From contig CATJRT010000215.1 of NCBI GenBank assembly GCA_949742895.1, forward strand, positions 1 to 9,735: a DNA stretch of 9,735 nucleotides, in the 5' to 3' direction. This document shows positions 1-5,611 of the stretch, piece by piece (position 1 is the first letter of the stretch; the number at the start of each line of letters is the position of its first letter). Position numbers and translations under genes: made by a program. This DNA comes from an uncultured Eubacteriales bacterium (GTDB taxonomy: Bacteria; Bacillota_A; Clostridia; Oscillospirales; Oscillospiraceae). The notes under the pieces were generated by a model, which saw only the letters and a program-made list of their open reading frames with translations, was not told the origin of the DNA and searched no databases.

Positions 1-416
1 TCATCCAGTGCAAACACGACGGTCTTGTAGCCGTCACGCTGGAAGATTTCCGCGTGGACGGGGACGGGCAGCAGGCCCTTCTCCATGATCTCCTTGCGCT
101 TTTTCTTGCTGATGCCCTTTACCACCGCGTTGAGGCAGGCGCCCTCGGCAATCTCCACCTCGCCGTAAGCAAAGTTGCGGGAGCCCAGCGCGTCATACTC
201 CGGCTTGGAGGACAGGGCGGCGGGCATCACGATGGACTTCATCACGACTTTGCCGCTGATCTGCACCCATTCGGTCTCCAGGTTGCCGCAGGTGTTGCAG
301 GCATATACCGGGGGAAACTCCACCGCGCCGCAGGCCGGGCATTTGCGGCCCAGAATTTTCCCCTCTTCCAGACTTTCATAGAACTTTTGAACGACTTTTT
401 CCAATTTGATCGCCAT
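1..416 (-). CDS. Zn-ribbon / OB-fold (DUF35) acyl-CoA-binding partner protein, partial
   Basis: The first 138 residues are visible; the C-terminus runs off the left window edge. The start is the ATG at 416, with AGGAGG eight bases upstream. Residues 1-20 form an amphipathic helix. A rubredoxin-like zinc ribbon follows, with C26-P-A-C29 and C40-N-T-C43, then an OB-fold-like beta region from about residue 52. This order is the DUF35 architecture. Known members (BbsA, PhlB, ChsH2 and the archaeal protein bridging thiolase and HMG-CoA synthase) form complexes with thiolase-fold enzymes and help bind or channel acyl-CoA; they are not usually catalytic alone. The gene begins 24 bp after the thiolase-like gene on the same strand, so the two are probably cotranscribed and form one complex. 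The family is well supported, but the substrate cannot be read from sequence. Confidence 0.9.
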   Translation of the reverse strand, partial: MAIKLEKVVQKFYESLEEGKILGRKCPACGAVEFPPVYACNTCGNLETEWVQISGKVVMKSIVMPAALSSKPEYDALGSRNFAYGEVEIAEGACLNAVVKGISKKKRKEIMEKGLLPVPVHAEIFQRDGYKTVVFALD

Positions 417-440
417 GATCGAAACCTCCTATCAAAATCG

Positions 441-1757
441 TCAATCCATGATCCTGAGCATCACAGCCGCCACGTTCTGGGATCCGCCGTAACCGCGCAG
501 CAGGGTGGTTTTGGGCTGCTTCTTCACCTGACGCTCGCCGCATTCGCCCCGCATTTGCATACAGGCCTCATAGATGTCCGCCATACCGGAGGCGGCATGG
601 GCGTGGCCGAAGGAGGTCCGGCCGCCGTTGGTGTTAATGGGCTTGTCGCCGTCATAGGCGGTGCGGCCCTCGCAGATGTACTTCCAGCCCTCGCCGTAGG
701 GCAGGTAGCCCGCGATCTCGGCGGCGATGAGGTGGGAGGTAATGATGAAGTCGTTGGCGAAGAACAGATCGACCTCCTCCGGCTTCACACCGGTTGACTC
801 GTACACCTGCCGGATGGCCTCCTCGGTGGCCCGGATTTCAAAGTGGGGGTTGGTGGCCTCCATGCAGGAGCAGCCCACGCCCAGCACCTCCACAGGCTTT
901 TGCTTCAGGTTCTTGGCAATCTGGGGGATCATGTCGGTGGCGCACACGATGCAGGCGGCTGCGCCGTCGCACTTGCGCTCGATACACTCCGCCCGGAGGA
1001 AGTCGCCCATCCTGGGATTGTAGGGAGAGCGCATATAGGACATCACATCGTCAAAGCCGGCCTCCTTGGCAATCTCGGCAAACTCCTTGCGCTCCAGAGC
1101 CAGAGGGTTCTTGGCGGCGTTGCGGCGATTATTGATGGCCATCCAGTTCAGGGTATCGTCCATGTCCTGGGCGCTGATACCCCGGGTGCGGACGTAGTCC
1201 TCCGCCGCATCGTCGTAGATCAGCTCCATGGGGGCCATGAAGGCGCGGGCATAGTTGCGGTCATACAGCCACTGGGTGGTGGCCAGGAAGCGCTCCATAG
1301 TCATCTTGTCCCGCTTGTAGGGGTGCTTTTTGGTCTCCACGTTGTCTGCGGGGAAGGGCGTGCTGTCGCCAAACTCCACGCAGCCGGTGAGCACACAGTT
1401 ATACTTGCCGGAGGCCACGGCGTTTACCGCCTGCTCAATGGCCAGATAGCCGGTACAGCAGGCCTCGGAGTGGTGGATGGACGCCTTACCCTTCATGCCG
1501 AACCAGTTGGCGATCTGGGAATTGGGTGTGAGGTAGTTGGAGCCGTTGAGCGGGCTGGCCTCGCCGTGGAAATAGAACTCCACATCCTTGGCAGTGACGC
1601 CTGCGTCCTCCATGGCCTTCAGAGCCGCGTAGCCGAACAGCTCACCTTCTGTCAGACCATTGGTCTCGGGATTGTCCACCGTGTACATGAACGGGGTGCA
1701 GCCCACGCCGATGATCGACACGCTCCTGTGGTACTTGCCTGGATGGGTCTGGTTCAT
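441..1757 (-). CDS. Thiolase-fold enzyme (SCP2/DUF35-associated thiolase-like acyltransferase)
   Basis: A 438-residue cytoplasmic thiolase-fold protein. I chose the ATG at 1757 because GAAAGGA lies 8-10 bases before it; an in-frame ATG at 1781 has no ribosome binding site. The N-terminal half carries SEACCTGYLAIEQAV, in which C100 matches the acyl-accepting nucleophile (C-x-T/S-G pattern). N335-D336 sit where SCP2-type thiolases have HDCF and others have NEAF. NTNGGRTSFGHAHAASGM matches the C-terminal GG....GHP.GA.G block, with H385 as the catalytic histidine but Pro replaced by Ala. The usual second cysteine (CxGGG) is absent: the segment reads LLRGYGGSQN. That pattern fits thiolase-like proteins that work with DUF35 partners, such as BbsB or PhlC. 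The likely role is acyl-CoA (or acyl-carrier) condensation or thiolytic cleavage; the direction and substrate are unknown. It lies between a PPTase gene and the DUF35 gene. Confidence 0.9.
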   Translation of the reverse strand: MNQTHPGKYHRSVSIIGVGCTPFMYTVDNPETNGLTEGELFGYAALKAMEDAGVTAKDVEFYFHGEASPLNGSNYLTPNSQIANWFGMKGKASIHHSEACCTGYLAIEQAVNAVASGKYNCVLTGCVEFGDSTPFPADNVETKKHPYKRDKMTMERFLATTQWLYDRNYARAFMAPMELIYDDAAEDYVRTRGISAQDMDDTLNWMAINNRRNAAKNPLALERKEFAEIAKEAGFDDVMSYMRSPYNPRMGDFLRAECIERKCDGAAACIVCATDMIPQIAKNLKQKPVEVLGVGCSCMEATNPHFEIRATEEAIRQVYESTGVKPEEVDLFFANDFIITSHLIAAEIAGYLPYGEGWKYICEGRTAYDGDKPINTNGGRTSFGHAHAASGMADIYEACMQMRGECGERQVKKQPKTTLLRGYGGSQNVAAVMLRIMD

Positions 1758-1814
1758 ACGAATCGTCCTTTCTATCATCAATTTGTTGAAACAACAGCAG
1801 TACAGGGCCTGTGC

Positions 1815-2423
1815 TCAGCACAGCAGTGCGCAGGCGGACAGCGCCGTAAAGCGCAGCTCCATCGGCTCAGGTGCGGCGCAGGTAAACAGGTGGCCGTCGT
1901 AGCTCAGGCTCTCCCAATGCCACGGCGCACCGGACCGCAAGGGGGAGAACGTCCACCTCTCCTCCGTCAGGCCGCAGCCCTCCGCCTTTAACGCGCTCTC
2001 CAGCCGAGTCCAAAGCAGGCAGAAGCTCTCCGGCTCCGGATGGGCCGCCAACCAATCCAGCTCCGCCTGGCCGAACGCCCTACGGGGCAGCACATGGGGC
2101 GGGCGTACCGGCTCTGTATCCACCCCCACAGCCTGTCGGCTCACCGCCAGCGCCGCGTAACGTCCCGCGTGGGACAGGCTGAACTCCACCCCTCCCACAG
2201 CCAGGGCAGGCTTTCCCAGCGGACCGATGGACAAATCTTCATCCTCCTGCACCCCCAGCACCCGGCACAGCAACAGTCCGGCGGCACAGCAGAGCAGCCG
2301 TGCGTCCCGCACCCGGAAGGACAACGCTTCCTCCCGCCGTTTGGGCGTAAGCAGGGAAAAACACGCCTCCTCCCGCCCTGCCAGGGCTGAGGCATCCGTC
2401 AGATAAAGCCGCACCGCGCTCAT
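1815..2423 (-). CDS. 4'-phosphopantetheinyl transferase, Sfp type
   Basis: The predicted 202-residue enzyme moves phosphopantetheine from CoA to the conserved serine of an acyl- or peptidyl-carrier protein. I chose the ATG at 2423 because GGGGAG lies about 8 bases upstream; in-frame ATGs at 2453 and 2501 lack a ribosome binding site. FSLSHAG (H85) matches the Sfp CoA-binding histidine H90. GVDTE (D102, E104) is the magnesium site. WTRLESALKAEGCGL holds W138, E142 and K146, equivalent to Sfp W147, E151 and K155. The lysine that normally precedes the glutamate (WxxKE) is leucine (L141). The protein is somewhat shorter than Sfp (about 220-230 residues). It is the first gene of a likely operon, with 57 bp to the thiolase-like gene. 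No carrier protein is visible here, so its partner lies elsewhere or beyond the left edge. Confidence 0.92.
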   Translation of the reverse strand: MSAVRLYLTDASALAGREEACFSLLTPKRREEALSFRVRDARLLCCAAGLLLCRVLGVQEDEDLSIGPLGKPALAVGGVEFSLSHAGRYAALAVSRQAVGVDTEPVRPPHVLPRRAFGQAELDWLAAHPEPESFCLLWTRLESALKAEGCGLTEERWTFSPLRSGAPWHWESLSYDGHLFTCAAPEPMELRFTALSACALLC

Positions 2424-2588
2424 GCTTTTCACTCCCCGCCGCAGGACGGCCATAGGCACGCCGGATTGGTAAACAGTACCGAGAACTGCGTGGAATCGCA
2501 TTATTTGAAGGAACGCGCTACATAGAAGCTCCCGGCACTGGCACAGAGTTTTTAAAAATTACACAAAAACCCGCCGCTAAGCATGATA

Positions 2589-2617
2589 ATTATAAGGGAA
2601 TCTCACAATACTTTCAA
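2589..2617 (-). promoter_or_regulatory. Near-consensus sigma-A promoter for the PPTase-thiolase-DUF35 operon
   Basis: Read on the minus strand, TTGAAA (2617-2612) is followed after exactly 17 bp by TATAAT (2594-2589). That is 11 of 12 consensus bases with optimal spacing. Transcription would start near 2582, giving a leader of about 160 nt before the PPTase ATG at 2423. No other minus-strand candidate in this intergenic region is as good. Confidence 0.7.
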
Positions 2618-2807
2618 GCAATTTTGGCCCGACAAGTATCGGAAATTCCGGCCCCCGCTCAAGTCAATTATCAGACAAACATCGGAATACCGCCACCGGG
2701 GCATCCTTCGCCCTTTTACAGCAAATCATCTGGGTATTTGTCGCCTCTCCCACATCTATGTGGCAGGATATACAAAAACCGGCATATAATTTTGTGCAGC
2801 ATATCCA

Positions 2808-2836
2808 TTGCGCAGAGGAGCTGGACGTGATAACAT
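2808..2836 (+). promoter_or_regulatory. Candidate promoter for the LacI-fructokinase operon
   Basis: TTGCGC (2808-2813), 17 bp, then TAACAT (2831-2836) preceded by TGA, an extended -10 arrangement. The start would fall near 2843, just before the palindromic operator-like site. A second candidate is a perfect TATAAT at 2785-2790, but it has no good -35 at the right distance. Either could be used, and neither is certain. Confidence 0.45.
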
Positions 2837-2848
2837 AACCTCTATCAG

Positions 2849-2866
2849 TAAGAATACGAATTCTTA
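2849..2866. promoter_or_regulatory. LacI-family operator-like palindrome overlapping the lacI-type RBS
   Basis: TAAGAATACGAATTCTTA is an inverted repeat in which 16 of 18 positions are symmetric, with the central CG step typical of LacI/GalR-family operators. It ends at the first base of the AGGAG ribosome binding site and lies 12 bp before the regulator's ATG. It also sits just downstream of the best candidate start site. Autoregulation by the encoded LacI-family protein is the simplest reading, but binding is inferred only from symmetry and position. Confidence 0.6.
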
Positions 2867-2877
2867 GGAGCCATATC

Positions 2878-3870
2878 ATGATTACGATGACGGAAATCGC
2901 AAAATTGACTCATGTCTCCCAACCTACCGTTTCCCGTGTGCTCAACGGAAGCACTACGGTAGCCCCGGACATACGGGAACGGGTGCTGGCCTGCGCCAGA
3001 GAGCACAACTACCAATTCAACGCTCTGGCCAAAAGCCTTCAGGGCCATCGTACCATGCTGATGGGTGTGCTGGTCACCGACATTTCCAACGGCTTTTTTG
3101 CTGATCTGGCCAAAGCCATCGAGACCCAGGCCAAGCGCCGCGGCTACAGTATCATTCTGTTCAACAGCGATTATGACTCCGACCGGGAGCAGGAATACCT
3201 GAACGTTCTTCGCCGCTACCGGGTGGACGGGGTGATCGCTGTACCGGTATGCCAGGAAGGTTCCAACTGGTCCCAACGTACCCAGCATCTGGAGGTTCCT
3301 CTTGTGGTGGTAACCCGACAAGTGGACGGACTGGACTGCATCTATCTGAACCACAACGAGGCCAGCAGGCAGGTGGCGCGCCACCTGCTCAGCCAGGGCT
3401 GCGGTCGGTTTTTGTATATCGGTCGGGACCAGGACCTGAAATATACAGGTTTTCAGCGGGAGCTGCTTGGCCTGAACCGGTTCAGCCTGGTGGACTGCAT
3501 GGACTTTCGGAATGATGAGCAGCTCAAAAAAGATTTGTTGATTTATTTCCAGACATCCGGCCCCAAGCCCGGCATCTTCGCCTGCAACGATATCTGCGCC
3601 CTGCGGGTGCTGCGCGCTCTGGGCGAGCTGGGCATATTGGTTCCAGAGGACGCAGGACTGGTGGGCTTCGACGACACCGATATGGGCCGTTACCTCTCCC
3701 CCGCCCTGACCAGCGTGTCCCAGCCGCTGGAGGAGATGGCCCTACAAGCAGTAACCAGGCTTCTCCAGCTCATTGAGCGTCCCGGACAGTATCCGACCAT
3801 CAGCTCTCCCCTGCGGGCGTCGCTGGTAATCCGGGAAAGCAGCATAAATAAAGGGAACGGGCTGATTTGA
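2878..3870 (+). CDS. LacI/GalR-family transcriptional regulator
   Basis: A 330-residue sugar-responsive DNA-binding regulator of typical family length. The start at 2878 has AGGAG seven bases upstream. Residues 4-23 (MTEIAKLTHVSQPTVSRVLN) form the classic LacI helix-turn-helix. The hinge helix follows at about 47-56 (FNALAKSLQG). Residues 60-325 are a periplasmic-binding-protein-like sensor domain, with VLVTDISNGFFADL near its start and GLVGFDDTDMGRYLSPALTSVSQP near its end, both standard for the family. It precedes a fructokinase gene by 47 bp on the same strand, so the inducer is probably fructose, sucrose or a related sugar or sugar phosphate (ScrR-like role). This is inferred from context only. 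The palindrome at 2849-2866 suggests it controls its own operon. Confidence 0.95.
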   Translation: MITMTEIAKLTHVSQPTVSRVLNGSTTVAPDIRERVLACAREHNYQFNALAKSLQGHRTMLMGVLVTDISNGFFADLAKAIETQAKRRGYSIILFNSDYDSDREQEYLNVLRRYRVDGVIAVPVCQEGSNWSQRTQHLEVPLVVVTRQVDGLDCIYLNHNEASRQVARHLLSQGCGRFLYIGRDQDLKYTGFQRELLGLNRFSLVDCMDFRNDEQLKKDLLIYFQTSGPKPGIFACNDICALRVLRALGELGILVPEDAGLVGFDDTDMGRYLSPALTSVSQPLEEMALQAVTRLLQLIERPGQYPTISSPLRASLVIRESSINKGNGLI

Positions 3871-3883
3871 CACAGCCCATTCC
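3854..3883 (+). other. Intercistronic hairpin spanning the regulator stop codon
   Basis: The arms GGAACGGGCTG and CAGCCCATTCC pair as 6 bp plus 4 bp with one mismatch, around an 8-nt loop. The stop codon TGA (3868-3870) is inside the loop. No T tract follows, so it is unlikely to be a simple terminator. It may affect mRNA stability or the relative expression of the regulator and the kinase. Confidence 0.45.
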
Positions 3884-3917
3884 AGAACGATACTTAAATG
3901 ATAAGGAGATTGATCGC

Positions 3918-4871
3918 ATGGACATTACATCGCTGGGCGAAATCCTAATTGACCTGACCCAAACCGGGGTCAACGAGCATGGCGTTCCCCTTTTTGCTGC
4001 CAATCCCGGCGGCGCTCCCGCTAACGTGGCGGTGGCGGCCTCCCGGCTGGGGGCGTCCGCCGCCTTCGTTGGTAAAGTGGGCAACGACGGCTTCGGCGCC
4101 TATCTGCGCGGCGTACTGGAACAGGACCGGGTGGAGTGTTCCGGCCTGCACACCGGGGACGCCGCCACCACCATGGCAGTCGTCACCGTAGATGAAAGCG
4201 GTGAACGCAGCTTCCGTTTCGTCCGTGGCGCGGACCGGGACCTCTCTCCCGCTGAAGCAGAGGGCGCATCCACCGGCGCTAAGCTCCTCCACTTCGGCTC
4301 GGTGAGCCTGACGGCTGATCCCGCCCGCACCGCCACCCTGTCTGCCGTCAGGGAGGCCCGGGATACAGGGGTGCTGGTGAGCTACGACCCCAACTACCGG
4401 GAGGCTCTCTGGCCCAGCCAGGAGGAGGCCGTTGAATGGATGCGCCGTCCCCTGAATATGGTGGACGTACTCAAAATATCCGAGGAGGAGCTGCCTCTGC
4501 TCACTGGTATGTCCAATTTGGAGGAGGGCGCCCGTATGCTGGAGGAACAGGGCGTGAAGCTGGTGCTGGCAACTCTGGGCGGCGACGGCGTATTCTGCCG
4601 CTGGCAGGGGCAAAGCTGGCATCAACCCGGCATCCCTGTCAAGGTGGCCGATACCAACGGTGCGGGGGACACCTTCCTGGGCGCGGTGCTCAGCCGCCTG
4701 TGCCGCCGGGAGGGCGGGCCGTTGAACGGCCTGACCTGCGCAGAGCTGAAAGACATCCTGGCCTTTGCCAACCGGGCAGCAGCCTTCACCTGCTCCCGCA
4801 GCGGAGCCATCCCCGCAATGCCCACCTTGAGCGAACTGTTCAACGAGGATGGAACCGCCCGTCTGCCATAA
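3918..4871 (+). CDS. Fructokinase, PfkB family (ScrK-like)
   Basis: A 317-residue cytoplasmic sugar kinase, predicted to convert fructose and ATP to fructose 6-phosphate. The ATG at 3918 has AAGGAG nine bases upstream; the frame could extend to a TTG at 3867, but that has no ribosome binding site. PfkB signature 1 is GGAPANVAVAASRLG (31-45). Signature 2 is DTNGAGDTFLGAVL (245-258), with the catalytic base D251 and the GAGD anion hole. SYDPNYREALWPS (155-167) and KISEEEL (186-192) are characteristic of bacterial and plant fructokinases rather than ribokinase or 2-keto-3-deoxygluconate kinase, although a related ketose remains possible. The gene follows the LacI-family regulator as the second gene of a two-gene operon and ends 83 bp before a strong terminator. 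No transporter or sucrose hydrolase lies in the window. Confidence 0.93.
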   Translation: MDITSLGEILIDLTQTGVNEHGVPLFAANPGGAPANVAVAASRLGASAAFVGKVGNDGFGAYLRGVLEQDRVECSGLHTGDAATTMAVVTVDESGERSFRFVRGADRDLSPAEAEGASTGAKLLHFGSVSLTADPARTATLSAVREARDTGVLVSYDPNYREALWPSQEEAVEWMRRPLNMVDVLKISEEELPLLTGMSNLEEGARMLEEQGVKLVLATLGGDGVFCRWQGQSWHQPGIPVKVADTNGAGDTFLGAVLSRLCRREGGPLNGLTCAELKDILAFANRAAAFTCSRSGAIPAMPTLSELFNEDGTARLP

Positions 4872-4954
4872 CGGTGCAAACCCCGTTCGGCAGAAGGTAC
4901 GGCAGCCGGACACACAAGGATATATGAGGATATTTTTTGAATCTATATGATTGG

Positions 4955-4993
4955 GGCCGCAGTGCTGTATGAAAACAGTACTGCGGCCTTTTT
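4955..4993 (+). terminator. Rho-independent terminator of the LacI-fructokinase operon
   Basis: GGCCGCAGTGCTGT and ACAGTACTGCGGCC form a 14-bp stem with one G-U pair around the 6-nt loop ATGAAA, followed directly by TTTTT. The minus-strand reading has no T run after the stem, so it serves plus-strand transcripts. The T run flows into a 12-base palindrome, TTTTGCGCAAAA (4990-5001). Confidence 0.9.
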
Positions 4994-5023
4994 GCGCAAA
5001 ACGATGACTATCTCAAAAAATGG

Positions 5024-5611
5024 CTATCCCTTTCCGCTCCGGCGGAGCACTCCCAGCAGCAGCCAAAACGCAGTAATCAGCAGCGTCACGTTGGCATAGC
5101 TTGCGGCAGCGACCGCCCCTGCCCCCACCAGCAGCCCCACCAGACAGCCCGCCGCCGCGTCAGCCAGCCGGTCTGCCCAGTCTGGCTCCAGCCACTCCGC
5201 CAGCAGATTGTAAAATACTCTTCCCCCATCCAGCGGCTGAATCGGCAGTAGATTGAACACGCCGATTCCAAAGCTCAGTACCGCTGGAAGGTAACAATTT
5301 AACGCCATGGCCGCGCTGCCTGCCAGCAGGTTGGCCGCCGGTCCGGCCAGCGCTACCAGACTGTCCTGACCGTAGGACAGCGGCGCAGAATAAGAAAAGC
5401 CAAGCTCAGCGCCCACCACTGTCAGAGCCAGCCGCTCTACCCGTCCTCCAAAGACCAGCGCCGCCGCTATGTGGCCCAGCTCATGAAGTAGGCACGCCAG
5501 CAGCCCCCAGACCAGCAATCCAACTCCCTCGTCCAGCCAGAACAGCGCCCCCAGCAAAAGCAGAAAGCCCGGGCTGGCCTCCACTCGGGGCCGTTCATGG
5601 GAGGTCCACAT
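5024..5611 (-). CDS. spoIVFB: SpoIVFB-like M50 intramembrane metalloprotease, short form
   Basis: A 195-residue polytopic site-2 protease. The zinc motif HELGH is at residues 43-47 in one membrane segment, and NLLPIQPLDGGRV (120-132, with D128 as third ligand) is in another. In Bacillus subtilis SpoIVFB the HExxH is also at 43-47, as I recall, which supports the ATG at 5611 over an upstream in-frame start at 5647. The family cleaves pro-sigma-K in the mother-cell-derived outer forespore membrane. The Bacillus protein is longer because of a C-terminal CBS domain; this one ends soon after its last hydrophobic segment with RRSGKG, so the CBS domain is absent. The gene overlaps the end of the SpoIVFA-like gene by 17 bp, so translation is probably coupled; its own ribosome binding site is weak. 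The M50 assignment is very secure, while the sporulation role comes from the gene pair. Confidence 0.87.
   Translation of the reverse strand: MWTSHERPRVEASPGFLLLLGALFWLDEGVGLLVWGLLACLLHELGHIAAALVFGGRVERLALTVVGAELGFSYSAPLSYGQDSLVALAGPAANLLAGSAAMALNCYLPAVLSFGIGVFNLLPIQPLDGGRVFYNLLAEWLEPDWADRLADAAAGCLVGLLVGAGAVAAASYANVTLLITAFWLLLGVLRRSGKG

Larger units (their letters stand above)
2424..2877. other. Divergent intergenic regulatory region (454 bp) without a gene
   Basis: This AT-richer stretch separates the minus-strand PPTase operon from the plus-strand LacI operon. I see no convincing coding sequence: the short open frames lack ribosome binding sites and family motifs. It contains the minus-strand promoter at 2589-2617, two candidate plus-strand promoters, an 18-bp operator-like palindrome and small symmetric elements (an AT palindrome of ten bases at 2549-2558; CGGAAATTCCG at 2640-2650). 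The stretch 2618-2784 is otherwise unexplained. Confidence 0.7.

Noticed and set aside
54..797. Plus-strand open frame of 247 codons at the left edge
   Set aside because: It lies opposite the DUF35 and thiolase-like genes, crosses their junction, and its translation is repetitive in Gly/Ala/His with no motif.
843..1991. Long plus-strand open frame (382 codons) opposite the thiolase-like and PPTase genes
   Set aside because: It is antisense to two genes with clear family motifs, has no recognisable domain and low-complexity His/Gly/Val-rich composition. Long antisense frames are common in GC-rich DNA.
2539..2554. Possible sigma-54 promoter (TGGCAC at 2539-2544)
   Set aside because: The -24 element matches, but the -12 position reads TTTTT without the required GC, and no enhancer-binding regulator is nearby.
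2583..2830. Small open frames of about 68-71 codons in the divergent intergenic region
   Set aside because: They lack ribosome binding sites, overlap one another on both strands, and their translations look like random sequence.
3945..4913. Long minus-strand open frame (322 codons) opposite the fructokinase gene
   Set aside because: The opposite strand has complete PfkB signatures; the antisense translation shows no domain and no ribosome binding site.
4955..4993. Terminator at 4955-4993 serving the SpoIVFB-like gene on the minus strand as well
   Set aside because: Read on the minus strand the stem is followed by CCAATCATA, with no T run, so it should act only on plus-strand transcripts.
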